The position numbers and the translations under genes are program-made. From assembly GCA_006247105.1 (NCBI GenBank), contig CM016927.1, positions 682,001-746,000 on the forward strand: 64,000 nt of DNA, read 5' to 3'. Below are positions 17,506 through 26,283 of the stretch, one piece after another; within the stretch, counting starts at the first letter, position 1, and the number at the start of each line of letters is the position of its first letter. This DNA is from Giardia muris. Its lineage: Eukaryota; Fornicata; Diplomonadida; Hexamitidae. Under the pieces are notes generated by a model. The model ran no database searches, was not told the origin of the DNA, and saw only the letters and a list, made by a program, of their open reading frames with translations.

Positions 17506-19299
17506 ATGCTTCTCTTTGGCGAGACGGCTTGGCCTCCCCGGGCCCTCGGACGGCCCACGTGCTCGCGTATGGCAGTTCTCCTTCGAGGAAATGGTGACGA
17601 GCAAAAAATGGCAGACGTCAATGCGTCCTCGGCGCTTCCCTCAAGCTTCGCCGCCGGGGGCTCGGCCGGCGAGGCATCAGATGCGGAATTTCCCGATGCG
17701 CGGCCCGCTTTCGCTCTCAGTCGTGCCTCGACGCAACCCGGAGAGAGCATCGGGATCCCGCCGCCATATCTCGAGACTCTCGGTGTACCTGGCGAGAGCA
17801 TGGGGGCTGATACCGAGCTTCTGGAGACGGCGGGGCTGGAGCAGAATCGCAGCGCATCTGGAGACCTTCTCACCCTAAAGGGCCTTATCAGAGAACCTAA
17901 AGCAGAGAATAGAGCCCTACTCAAGGAGCTCGATGGCCAGAGAGGGGGGCAGCATGGGCTTCTCGAGAACCAGGGGGTGGCTTCCGTCTGCCCCGATGAC
18001 TTGGTTGTTCATAATCTCAGATGCGAGGTTGCAGACCTTCACGATGAGGTCTTGGAGCTTCAAGACGTGCTCCGCACTCTGACGGGTCTGGACCGCATCG
18101 AGGATATAGTTGAGCGTCTTGGAGATCAGGACTTCATCAACGGGGTCATGGACCGAATCCAACGGGGCGGGTCGCAGACGGAGAACGAGGAGGAGCAGCT
18201 TCGTCGTCGAGTCGAGGCACAGGTTATCGAGATCCGGAAGTTACAGGCCGACCTTCGTCTGACACGTGCAGAGCTAGAAGAGTCTCTTGCTCGCCAGCGA
18301 GACCTTGAGGCGGCGACCGCCACCTACGAGCAAGGCTTCAGTATTCCTACCAAGTCAAATCCTAGTGGCGATCGTCACGATGACAACCAGCAAATCCGCG
18401 AGCTTCAGGAGGAGCTCGACGCGGCTCGTGACGAGATCGCACGACTGATGCGAGTGGCCGGGACGTTCACATCTACAAGGAAGTATGGCCAATCCATCAA
18501 CCCCGACGTCGAGGCCGAGATGGAGACAGCAGAATACGTGGAGAACCCCTCGTCATCCAAAGCGGTCAACCAGAGCATCAATACACTCAGACAAGAGAAC
18601 GAGAGGCTGATGGCACGCCTTCACCAGCACGACGCTCTCATACAACAGCTCCGAGCGACCGTGAGTGCCCTCAAGGAGGCTGAGGCACAACGTCTCTCGT
18701 TATCACGTCCACCAACGATGTTCCTCGCGGCGACTCAAGCAGACACCACAACGGGAGTCACGGGGACGACCGAGCCTTCGATGCTACTGAGTTCGACACG
18801 CCAGAGCGTCACCCTCCGCTCGACTGCGGCAACGACCACAACGGCGACGACGAACCTCTCGCCCTCCCGCATCCGTCCTTCCTCTCTCATCGCGTACGAG
18901 GTCTTTGCGGCTGCGGCGGCGGCGGGAGACACCGACCAGGTCAGGAAGCTTCTGCACGTCGCGGGAGGCCGGGATGTCGTTGGAAACACGGCCCTCATGC
19001 GTGCCGCTGGGGCTGGGCGTGCAGACATCGTCCGTATGCTGGCGCCGCTCGAGGCGGGGGTCCAAAGGAGCGACGGGTGGTGTGCCCTGATGGAGGCCGC
19101 GGCGGCCAACCACGCGGAGTGCATCCCTTACTTGGCGGCCGCGGAGAACGGGCTCCGGACGAACGAGGGGTGCGTCTATCACGAGGCGCTCACTGCCCTC
19201 GAGATCGCACACCGGGAGAATGCCCTGCTTGCGGCCCACATGCTCGAGGCGATCCTGGCTCGCGAGGCCCCGAGAAAGTCACTTGCCAAAAGTAAATAA
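17506..19299 (+). CDS. Coiled coil-ankyrin protein (protein 21.1 type)
   Basis: ATG 17506 follows GAGTAAAA and gives 597 residues. A second candidate, ATG 17608 after GCAAAAA (MADVNASSALP), would remove 34 residues and is about as likely. The first 170 residues are Ala/Ser/Pro-rich with no clear ankyrin repeats. A coiled coil follows (about 170-395), then a Thr/Ser-rich linker with TTTATT. Three to four ankyrin repeats close the protein (about 458-590; TALMRAAGAGRADIVRML, CALMEAAAANHAE, TALEIAHRENA). It lacks the N-terminal ankyrin block of the gene directly downstream. AGTAAA (19291-19296) lies just before the TAA stop. The next gene starts only 40 bp later. Confidence 0.82.
   Translation: MLLFGETAWPPRALGRPTCSRMAVLLRGNGDEQKMADVNASSALPSSFAAGGSAGEASDAEFPDARPAFALSRASTQPGESIGIPPPYLETLGVPGESMGADTELLETAGLEQNRSASGDLLTLKGLIREPKAENRALLKELDGQRGGQHGLLENQGVASVCPDDLVVHNLRCEVADLHDEVLELQDVLRTLTGLDRIEDIVERLGDQDFINGVMDRIQRGGSQTENEEEQLRRRVEAQVIEIRKLQADLRLTRAELEESLARQRDLEAATATYEQGFSIPTKSNPSGDRHDDNQQIRELQEELDAARDEIARLMRVAGTFTSTRKYGQSINPDVEAEMETAEYVENPSSSKAVNQSINTLRQENERLMARLHQHDALIQQLRATVSALKEAEAQRLSLSRPPTMFLAATQADTTTGVTGTTEPSMLLSSTRQSVTLRSTAATTTTATTNLSPSRIRPSSLIAYEVFAAAAAAGDTDQVRKLLHVAGGRDVVGNTALMRAAGAGRADIVRMLAPLEAGVQRSDGWCALMEAAAANHAECIPYLAAAENGLRTNEGCVYHEALTALEIAHRENALLAAHMLEAILAREAPRKSLAKSK
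19291..19296 (+). other. Poly(A) signal AGTAAA within the last codons
   Basis: The canonical Giardia AGTRAA hexamer encodes the last two residues of the upstream protein and abuts its TAA stop. It fits the very short spacer before the next start at 19340. Confidence 0.5.
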
Positions 19300-19339
19300 A
19301 ATCGTGGCGTCGGTGCGCGCGAACTCCAAAAAAAAAGTG

Positions 19340-22090
19340 ATGAATCCGATCTCGGACCGGAAGGCATGGGTCGAGGCCGTCACGCAGCGCGCCTACACGA
19401 CGGTCCGCGTCGGACTCCGCCTCTTTGCGGGGAGTACGAACGCGATCGGGGAGACGGGGCTCATGCTCGCGGCCCGCACGAACGACACGGAGCTCGCGAA
19501 GATCCTCTGCATCCAGGAGGCCGGGATTCAGAACAAGGAGGGCCTGACCGCGCTCATCATCGCGGCCTGCTACGGAAACGCGGACGTCTGCGACGTCATT
19601 GCCCCCTTCGAGAAGAAATTCCCGACCGCCACCGGAAAGAATGCCCTCATGTTTGCGGCGGAGTTCGGGAACGTCGATGCGGTGAAGGTCCTCTGCAACT
19701 ACTTCGACTATCGCGAGACGGACGTGGACGGGCTGAGCTCCCTCGACTACGCGATGAATGCGGGCAAGCTCGACTGCGTCGACGCGATCCAGGCCGCTTC
19801 GAAGCTCTCGGAGGAAGCCCTCAACCGGCAGATCGCGGCGTCCGTCCGCAACCAGTACGGCAACCTTACCGAGTTCTATGAAGCGGTCCAGGCCACTAAC
19901 TACACGGGACAGACTTGCCTTTGCTGCAACCTCCCGATCCACCTCTGCAAGGACAAAGGGAACCTGGCCGCGTCGATTCGTAGGGTCCCGCCCTCGTTCA
20001 TCCAGAACCCTTCGTCCTACTCCGCCTCTGTCACCGCGCAGTTCGCTCAGGACCACGGGATCTCCGCAGACGACCCCTCCAGGGACGAGCGCCTGCGCGA
20101 GTATGGGAAGGAGCTTTGCGTCGCCCAGACGAAGGCCTGGTACGCCGATCTCTGCTCTGAGGTCGTCGAGCTTCGCACAAAGAACCACGCATACATGCAG
20201 GAGAGGAGCGAGCTCCTCGATAAGCTGGCCAATGAGACCGCGGACCTCAATAAGCTCTCTGACGGCTACAAGAAGCTTCGCGAGGAGCACGAGCGTGTGA
20301 TGCTGCAGCACGAGGATCTGAAGATCAAGTATAACATCGTCCAGCACGAGAACGCGAAGGTCCTTCGCGACTGCGAGGAGATGCGCCACCAGCGCTTTGA
20401 GGCCGAGGCGCTCCACCAGCGCATCTGCGAGCTGATCGCCCACCGCGACGGGGACCTCGTTGGCGCGCTCGAGACGATGATCGCAACCCACCGGGAGGAG
20501 ATGAGCAAGAGGACGAAGGAGCTCGAGCTGATGAAGCAGTCCGTCGACGTCATGTCCGCAGAACACGCCGCGGTCCAGCGTGAGGTTGAGAAGCTCACCG
20601 AGTCGAAGGTCCAGATTGAGGCGCAGGCGTCCCTTCTCCAGAACAGACTTCTCGCAAAGGAGGAGGAGGCGAGGCACATGAGCAACCGCCTCGAGCACAC
20701 GACTCAGATGATCAACGAGCTTGAGTCGAAGAACAACGAGCTGGAGCTCGAGACGTCCCGCCTGATGGACGAGATTACCCACTCGAAGCTGATGACGGAG
20801 CAGCTCATGACACGTATCCAGGAGAAGGACCACACTCTGAATGCGACGCGCGACGAGCTCGCCCAGACGCTCGGAGAGCGCGAGGCCCTGCTACACCGCC
20901 TCACGTTCGCGGCAGAGGATAAGGCGAACGTCGAGGCGCGCCTTCAGCGCAGAGCGAAGGACATCACCACTCTCCACGAGGACAAGAGAGAGCTCGAGGG
21001 CCAGGTCATCTACCTGACGGAGGAGCTGACGAAGTCCCAGATCGCTGCGCAGAATATGGCTTCGAAGATGCGCCTTGAGAATCCGCTGAAGAGCGCCTCT
21101 GGAGGTCTTCCAGCGCGCGTTCCACAGCAGCAGCAACAGCAGCCGCAGCATCAGGTTATTGGAAATATGCTTGCAGCCGGCAACTCGGCGTTCAACCCGT
21201 CAGATGGGCAGCAGCGCGGTAAGAACGCGTCCCACTCTTCACTAAGCGGGCTGATGAGGAACATGACCGTCCGCAGCGACGTCGATCTGCAGCAGGCGAT
21301 CCTGGACTCCGACAAGGTAGCGATCTCCGACAACATCATCAGCGCGATGATCCGTGGGACTCACGAAAATTTTGATGCGGCCGGGGTGGCCTCCCCGGGT
21401 ACAAACAATGGCCCGAGGAGCCCTTCGACCGCTTCTCGCTTCCTGAACCTAAAGCTCGCCGGGACGTCGATGCGGGCCCGCAAGGACCTCTACGGGCGCG
21501 ACGCTAACATCAACGTCACGGGGCAGGACAAACGTGGCGATCGTCTCACAGAGCTCATGGAGGCGGCCCGTGACAACGACTTCGACAAGGCTTACCACCG
21601 CATCGCTATCCAGGGCGGGCTGCGTGACGACCAGGGCTGCACGGCTCTGATGTACGCAGCTGCCAACGGCCATCTTGAGATGTGTCGCATCCTTGTCGAC
21701 GCGGAGGCGGGCTTTGCGAGCTACGACGGAACGACGGCGCTTATGCGCGCGGCCTCAAACGGCCACGTCGACGTGGTCACATTCCTCCTCGATAAGGAGG
21801 GAGGGATGCAGCGCGACGACGGCTGGACGGCGTTAATGGCGGCTGCCTGCGATAACCGCCCGGAGCTGATCACGGTGCTCGTCCACACGGAGGCTGGGCT
21901 TGCGACGAACGAGAAGTTCCCCGCCGGCGCGGGCGTCACGGCACTCATGCTCGCGGCGACAGGAGGCCACCAAGAGTGCGTCCAGCTCCTTCTTCCGTAC
22001 GAGGCCAACATGAAGCACTCGACCGGGCGCACGGCGGCCGATTATACGAGCTCCGAGGAGCTTCGCGAGCTGATCCTCGGGTACGAGTAA
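19340..22090 (+). CDS. Ankyrin-coiled coil-ankyrin protein with a Cys/His cluster (protein 21.1 type)
   Basis: The frame is open from 19220 inside the previous gene, but the first start with a promoter-like A-run (CCAAAAAAAAAGTG) is ATG 19340 (MNPISDRKAWVEAV), giving 916 residues. Ankyrin repeats fill about 15-185 (GLMLAARTNDTELAKIL, TALIIAACYGNADV, NALMFAAEFGNVDAVKVL). A compact Cys/His cluster, CLCCNLPIHLC, at about 192-202 could bind a metal. A continuous coiled coil runs from about 250 to 590 and ends in a Gln-rich patch (PQQQQQQPQHQ). Five further ankyrin repeats lie at about 735-910. An AGTAAA poly(A) signal is 9 bases past the stop. Domain layout suggests a scaffold; the partner is unknown. 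Confidence 0.88.
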   Translation: MNPISDRKAWVEAVTQRAYTTVRVGLRLFAGSTNAIGETGLMLAARTNDTELAKILCIQEAGIQNKEGLTALIIAACYGNADVCDVIAPFEKKFPTATGKNALMFAAEFGNVDAVKVLCNYFDYRETDVDGLSSLDYAMNAGKLDCVDAIQAASKLSEEALNRQIAASVRNQYGNLTEFYEAVQATNYTGQTCLCCNLPIHLCKDKGNLAASIRRVPPSFIQNPSSYSASVTAQFAQDHGISADDPSRDERLREYGKELCVAQTKAWYADLCSEVVELRTKNHAYMQERSELLDKLANETADLNKLSDGYKKLREEHERVMLQHEDLKIKYNIVQHENAKVLRDCEEMRHQRFEAEALHQRICELIAHRDGDLVGALETMIATHREEMSKRTKELELMKQSVDVMSAEHAAVQREVEKLTESKVQIEAQASLLQNRLLAKEEEARHMSNRLEHTTQMINELESKNNELELETSRLMDEITHSKLMTEQLMTRIQEKDHTLNATRDELAQTLGEREALLHRLTFAAEDKANVEARLQRRAKDITTLHEDKRELEGQVIYLTEELTKSQIAAQNMASKMRLENPLKSASGGLPARVPQQQQQQPQHQVIGNMLAAGNSAFNPSDGQQRGKNASHSSLSGLMRNMTVRSDVDLQQAILDSDKVAISDNIISAMIRGTHENFDAAGVASPGTNNGPRSPSTASRFLNLKLAGTSMRARKDLYGRDANINVTGQDKRGDRLTELMEAARDNDFDKAYHRIAIQGGLRDDQGCTALMYAAANGHLEMCRILVDAEAGFASYDGTTALMRAASNGHVDVVTFLLDKEGGMQRDDGWTALMAAACDNRPELITVLVHTEAGLATNEKFPAGAGVTALMLAATGGHQECVQLLLPYEANMKHSTGRTAADYTSSEELRELILGYE

Positions 22091-22098
22091 GGGTTCGG

Positions 22099-22104
22099 AG
22101 TAAA
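22099..22104 (+). other. Poly(A) signal AGTAAA
   Basis: AGTAAA begins 9 bases after the TAA stop of the ankyrin gene ending at 22090, the usual place for the Giardia AGTRAA signal. It lies in the 30-bp spacer before the convergent Sfi1-like gene. Confidence 0.7.
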
Positions 22105-22120
22105 GATCGGATGTCTAGTT

Positions 22121-24202
22121 TCACTTTGCCGCCAGTCGAAGGACCTCAAAGAGGTGTTGCAGCTCTTCGTCTCCGGTGAAGTCGTAGGTGTTTGTGTAAT
22201 CGGGGACTTCCTGCTCCTTATCCCTAGACAGTTCATATTCCGGCTTCGTTTCCTTCAAAGGCATGCTTCGGGTCTCGTAACTGAACTCTCCTTGAGCATA
22301 ACGTGCCAGTGCCATGTCTGCTAGTCGGTCGAGCTCTCCAAGGCCAAAGAGCTCATTTGGAGCTTTGTTGATTGGTAACATCCGATGATATGCAGGTTCG
22401 AAGGATTCCGTCAGAATCCGATCAATTGTGGCTTCCCAAGCGTCAGCCACCTCAGCACGAAGCTCCCCATATAATGCATCTACACGTTGTTCTGCTTGAC
22501 GTCGCTCACGAGTCCAAATGACGAAGTCCTTCCAAGTCGAAAGTGTTGCTCGGTAAAGAACGGCCTTCCGTAAGTGCTTTGCCTCATGAATCTGCCAATT
22601 CTCGCGGTCTTCTAGAGCCCTACGCCAGACTAAAAGGTATCGTCGTAACGGAAGCTTAGAGATAACGCCTCCCAGTTGTAGGCGTGTCCGTTGCTCTTGC
22701 AACGTCATGTCCCTCCACTTCCGTAGAACCCGGTGGAGATGTATTCTGTCCAGAGCTTGTATGAGTCGCGTCTCTCCGGAGAGGAATGCTTCCTTGAGGG
22801 CTTGTAGCTTCTGCATGAAGACTCGTCTCCATGCGTCATAGACCTTTCGAATGGCCGTGGTGAGCACATGTTGATCGGCAATCATCGCGAAGGTGAGAAG
22901 ACTCTCGTACTTTCTTCGCAACCCGCTGAAGGAAACCTTCTTCAGGAGTTCTTTGTGCTGTGTGGCAGCAAAGGCCAGACGTTCCTTCTGGGCTTTCAAG
23001 CGCTCACGTCGTAGTTCCTCGTTGAGTTGTTCTTGGGCCTTCTTTGCCTCGAGAAGACGAAGCTTCTCTTGCCGTCTTTCTTCTGAGCGCTTCTGAAAGT
23101 CGATATATTGCACCTTCTTCAAGGTACGTCGAGGTTGGTCATCTCTTTGCTCTTTTGGTGTTTCCATCGGAGCCTCCTCTTTCTTCTCTACTTCCTCCAG
23201 GAATACTGAAGGGTCTTCCGATACTGTCTCGACCATAATCTCCTGGGACTGCATGGGAGCCCTTTGTTCTTCCTGTAACTCGTCAGTCGTGACGACCATC
23301 TCCTCTTGTACTTCTAGCTGCTTTGCTTCCAAGCGGGTAAGGAAGGCGTCGATTCTGGCCTGTCTAGACCGCTCGCGTTCCTCTAATACTCGTTTCTCTC
23401 GGCGAAGGATGGATTCTCTATGAAGGGCTCGGAAGCTATATTGGAGAACTCGGGTCATGTGGTACGTCTCCGCACGTGCCATTCGACGTTCGAGTAGTTC
23501 TGCTTTCAATGCATCGGCTGCCTCCTGTCTGGCATGTCGAGCTTGAAGAAGAGAAGCATGAATCGCATGAAAGACACGACGCAGTAGCGACCGTTCGGCG
23601 ACGAGGGAGGCTTGTGCCCATAGGCGTGCATACACAAGCGTCTGCGATCTCCAAGCACCGAAGATGATTACTTTTCTCTTCGTGTCTCGAGCACGTTCGA
23701 AGATGTCCCCATTTGCTTCCAACATCTCCAAGCGTTGACGCTTGAGAAGCTCGGCGGCTTCGCGTCGCGCAGCCTCCTGTGCCAATTCCTCACGTAACCT
23801 TGCTTCCTCACGGATTCTAGCTAATTCGCGTTCATGTGCGAGACGTTCTGCTTCTGCACGCTCCCGTGCCAGTATTTCCTCCCGCACCTGCTGCACATAC
23901 TCCTCACGTCGTCCACGTTGTACACGTTGTTCGGCTAGGGTCACCTCGGACGACTTCGGCCTTGATGATTGGATCGAATTCTTCCAATCCTGTGAGAGCA
24001 CCTTCTTCTTAGGAGGCGGTTGTGGCCGTGAAATTCCTAGACTGGTCAGGATGGCGGTGGCAGCGCTTCGAACTTCTGGAATAACTTCATCATCAGCGGG
24101 ATTGATCAGGGTATCGGAGGCCGGGGTGCGCCATTGCTCCAGGAACGTGTCGGCCAACCGCGGCCTCCCGTCGCCTTTCAACAGTTCATGTAGTCCGTGC
24201 AT
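22121..24202 (-). CDS. Sfi1-repeat-like coiled-coil protein
   Basis: The product has 693 residues from ATG 24202. Two highly charged helical stretches (about 90-170, rich in EEILARERAEAERLAHERE, and about 345-420) are typical single helices or coiled coils. Between and after them are repeated Trp/Phe-centred helices: FGAWRSQ, FHAIHAS, FRALHRE, YDAWRRVF, LRKWRDM, LLVWRRAL and LSTWKDF. Such spaced W/F motifs occur in Sfi1-like, centrin-binding proteins of basal bodies and centrosomes, so a basal-body role is a reasonable inference. The repeats are degenerate and a profile search is needed. The gene is divergent from the CoA-pathway kinase with only 17 bp between start codons. Confidence 0.65.
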   Translation of the reverse strand: MHGLHELLKGDGRPRLADTFLEQWRTPASDTLINPADDEVIPEVRSAATAILTSLGISRPQPPPKKKVLSQDWKNSIQSSRPKSSEVTLAEQRVQRGRREEYVQQVREEILARERAEAERLAHERELARIREEARLREELAQEAARREAAELLKRQRLEMLEANGDIFERARDTKRKVIIFGAWRSQTLVYARLWAQASLVAERSLLRRVFHAIHASLLQARHARQEAADALKAELLERRMARAETYHMTRVLQYSFRALHRESILRREKRVLEERERSRQARIDAFLTRLEAKQLEVQEEMVVTTDELQEEQRAPMQSQEIMVETVSEDPSVFLEEVEKKEEAPMETPKEQRDDQPRRTLKKVQYIDFQKRSEERRQEKLRLLEAKKAQEQLNEELRRERLKAQKERLAFAATQHKELLKKVSFSGLRRKYESLLTFAMIADQHVLTTAIRKVYDAWRRVFMQKLQALKEAFLSGETRLIQALDRIHLHRVLRKWRDMTLQEQRTRLQLGGVISKLPLRRYLLVWRRALEDRENWQIHEAKHLRKAVLYRATLSTWKDFVIWTRERRQAEQRVDALYGELRAEVADAWEATIDRILTESFEPAYHRMLPINKAPNELFGLGELDRLADMALARYAQGEFSYETRSMPLKETKPEYELSRDKEQEVPDYTNTYDFTGDEELQHLFEVLRLAAK

Positions 24203-24219
24203 CTAAAGAGCAAATTTCG
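24203..24219. promoter_or_regulatory. 17-bp bidirectional promoter/5' flank
   Basis: Only 17 bases (CTAAAGAGCAAATTTCG) separate the ATGs of two divergent genes. The stretch is A/T-rich, as expected for Giardia initiator elements, and must hold the immediate 5' flanks of both genes unless transcription starts inside coding sequence. Confidence 0.6.
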
Positions 24220-25050
24220 ATGAATCTCATCGTATTAACTGGGGGGATAGGCTCGGGGAAGTCGACGCTCGCGGCCTATCTCAATAGACAGGGGGTGGCG
24301 GTCATTGACGCGGATGTCATCGCCAGGCGCGTCGTTGAGCCAGGAGAGCCAGGGTATGATCTAGTAGTCGAAAGCTTTGGGGAGGGGATTCTTCGCCCCG
24401 ATAGGACGGTCGATCGCTCCCTTTTGGGCCGCCTCGTCTTCGATGACGCGACCGGGGAGAAGAGGAAGAGCCTGGAGCGAGCAACTCACCCATATATCAT
24501 GAGGATGATACGAGAACAACTATGGCGTCTCTTTACGTTGAGGGGACAAACAGAGGGGATCCCTATAGGGTGCATGGCCATTCCGCGACCCAAGGTCGTT
24601 TGTATCGTCATCCCTTTGTATTACGAAGCTGGAATCGACCGTCATGAGTTCTTCAAAGGAGCGCCGGTCATACTTGTCATGGCTGAGCCGGACCAGAGAA
24701 TAAGGCGCCTCTTGGACCGCGGGCTGACCAGGGAGGAGGCCGTGAAACGCCTGTCATCGCAATTATCTGATGATAGGAAGGTCGAACTAGCCACTTATAC
24801 TTTGGCGAACGACGGGACTCTCTCTGACCTGGAAGAGCATGCCACGCACCTAGTGCGCGCCGTCATACCCAAACTTAAGCCGCAAGGAGCGGCTATCCAA
24901 TTACGTATCTTCAATGAAGGGTTATGTTTAGGCCTGCTCGAGCTCTTTCTCCTCCTCCTCCTCGTCGCCAGGCTGGCATATAGGGCGAAGTACGGTGGGC
25001 GCACAGGGCTCCAGTACGTCCTGGACCGTCTAGCGGCCGTTCAGAGATGA
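24220..25050 (+). CDS. coaE: Dephospho-CoA kinase
   Basis: This 276-residue protein phosphorylates dephospho-CoA with ATP, the last step of coenzyme A synthesis. The N-terminus has the P-loop GGIGSGKS (residues 8-15), followed by the family's DADVIARRVVEPGEPGY, ILRPDRTVDRSLLGRLVFDD and HPYI segments. A lid/substrate part follows (VCIVIPLYYEAG, with RGLTREEAVKRLSSQ). A short insertion lies around residues 105-125. After the kinase, a hydrophobic stretch of about 20 residues (LLELFLLLLLVARLAY, about 237-252) suggests a C-terminal membrane anchor, which bacterial CoaE lacks. The start ATG follows GCAAATTTCG. The next gene follows within 60 bp on the same strand. Confidence 0.93.
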   Translation: MNLIVLTGGIGSGKSTLAAYLNRQGVAVIDADVIARRVVEPGEPGYDLVVESFGEGILRPDRTVDRSLLGRLVFDDATGEKRKSLERATHPYIMRMIREQLWRLFTLRGQTEGIPIGCMAIPRPKVVCIVIPLYYEAGIDRHEFFKGAPVILVMAEPDQRIRRLLDRGLTREEAVKRLSSQLSDDRKVELATYTLANDGTLSDLEEHATHLVRAVIPKLKPQGAAIQLRIFNEGLCLGLLELFLLLLLVARLAYRAKYGGRTGLQYVLDRLAAVQR

Positions 25051-25109
25051 CTCCCGTTGAGGGTGAATCAAAACAACTTTGCCCCATAAGAACGTTAAGT
25101 GGCACAGCG

Positions 25110-25343
25110 ATGCAAACCAGGATCATGACCCCCAACGCCTTCTGGCTGGCCTCCCTCGGTAAGGAGGTCTCCCTGCGCTTGCGCTGCGGCTTGCGGCTCC
25201 GGGGCGTCCTTGCGGCATACGACTCCTACCATAACCTCTTCCTGAAGGCGTGCAGCAACTCCACCGGGCCCACAGACGCCCCTCTCGGGGACGCCTTTGT
25301 CCGGTGTACCAGTATCGCTTATGTGATGCCTCTGGCGCGGTAG
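25110..25343 (+). CDS. Sm/LSm-fold protein (SmF/LSm6-like)
   Basis: From ATG 25110 the product has 77 residues; an in-frame ATG at 25047, overlapping the upstream stop as ATGA, would add 21 residues, and ATG 25125 is a further option. The sequence follows the Sm fold. Sm1 is LGKEVSLRLRCGLRLRGVLAAYDSYHNLFL, with the conserved Gly and Asp-x-x-x-Asn positions; Sm2 is GDAFVRCTSIAYV. The TPxxF opening and the GDAFVR element resemble LSm6 and SmF most. Such proteins form heptameric rings on snRNAs (Sm) or on mRNA decay intermediates and U6 (LSm). Which ring it joins cannot be settled by eye. Confidence 0.8.
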   Translation: MQTRIMTPNAFWLASLGKEVSLRLRCGLRLRGVLAAYDSYHNLFLKACSNSTGPTDAPLGDAFVRCTSIAYVMPLAR

Positions 25344-25346
25344 AAA

Positions 25347-26213
25347 ATGACTATCCTCCCTCTCCCCACCGAGCCCACGGAGTTCTTGACGAAGGTCACC
25401 GTGTTCCACCGCGTCGGCGACGGAGGAAGCCTCCGGGAGGCGACTGACTATAGCATCTACCTAGTGCGCGAGGACTTCGACTCCTTGGCCGCCCTCAAGG
25501 GTGCCATCCGCGAACGGACTCGGGCGGGCTTCTTACGCTCACAGTTCTTCCAGGTCGCCTTCCGCGCGCAGTACTTCGAAGGTTCTGCCCAGCAACGGGA
25601 CGAGCAGGAGGCCTTCTTGACAACGGACTCCGCCGTCTATGAGGCCGGCGCCAACCTTGGAGACCCACCCCTCGACATTATGGTCGTGCGGTACACGAAG
25701 GTGCAGGCCGGAAGGTTGCGATCACGGGTGCAACTCGATGAGCAGCGAGAGCTGAATGAGTTGTTGGCGACGAAGCGTCGATATGATCGTCGACAAGAGC
25801 GAGAACGGGCACGTGACGCTGGGATAGACGCAAACACCTCCATCTCTTCCGGAGATTACCAAGGCTACCCTGATCTTACCTCTCCACACCCCGATGAAGA
25901 GTTCCTCAACACCGTTGCTGCCCTGGGCACAGATCAGATAGTGTGCGCTCTAAAGACTTACTGCGCATTCGGGAGCCTATATAGTGAGCCCGCATTACGG
26001 ACATGGGCAGATGCCTTTCGGGATGGCCAGCATCGGTCTCTCTCGCTCCCACCCCCCTGTCTACCCCTCCCCATCCTCCGGCCAGCTTGTCTGTGGCACG
26101 AGGTCGTCGTTCCCGCAAACCTACGGGCGATCTGCATGCTCTTTGCCTCCTACTTGGTGCGCCAGACCGCCTCGTGCGATGACAACTCGGAAGATGACCA
26201 TAGCGCAGAGTGA
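25347..26213 (+). CDS. Hypothetical protein, 288 aa
   Basis: I do not recognise this protein. ATG 25347 comes three bases after the stop of the Sm-like gene (TAG AAA ATG). The N-terminal 120 residues look folded (KVTVFHRVGDGGSL, YSIYLVREDFDSLAALKGAI, LDIMVVRYTKVQ). A charged helix follows (about 125-160, RRYDRRQERERARD), then a region with Pro/Leu-rich (LSLPPPCLPLPILRP) and Cys-containing segments. No signal peptide is seen. The stop is embedded in AGTGAA (26209-26214), a poly(A) signal. Base use matches the neighbours. Confidence 0.65.
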   Translation: MTILPLPTEPTEFLTKVTVFHRVGDGGSLREATDYSIYLVREDFDSLAALKGAIRERTRAGFLRSQFFQVAFRAQYFEGSAQQRDEQEAFLTTDSAVYEAGANLGDPPLDIMVVRYTKVQAGRLRSRVQLDEQRELNELLATKRRYDRRQERERARDAGIDANTSISSGDYQGYPDLTSPHPDEEFLNTVAALGTDQIVCALKTYCAFGSLYSEPALRTWADAFRDGQHRSLSLPPPCLPLPILRPACLWHEVVVPANLRAICMLFASYLVRQTASCDDNSEDDHSAE

Positions 26214-26214
26214 A
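26209..26214 (+). other. Poly(A) signal AGTGAA overlapping a stop codon
   Basis: AGTGAA includes the TGA stop (26211-26213) of the preceding gene. It matches the AGTRAA consensus and leaves about 70 bp before the next start. Confidence 0.6.
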
Positions 26215-26283
26215 TGGTCGGGGAGTGTTGGGTGACAAGGTCGGAGGGCACTCACGCACATCCTTCTCAGAGAGCCCAAAAAA

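Noticed and set aside
19220..19339. Extension of the ankyrin gene at 19340 into the preceding gene
   Set aside because: It overlaps the coding end of the upstream gene in another frame, and the A-run start is at 19340.
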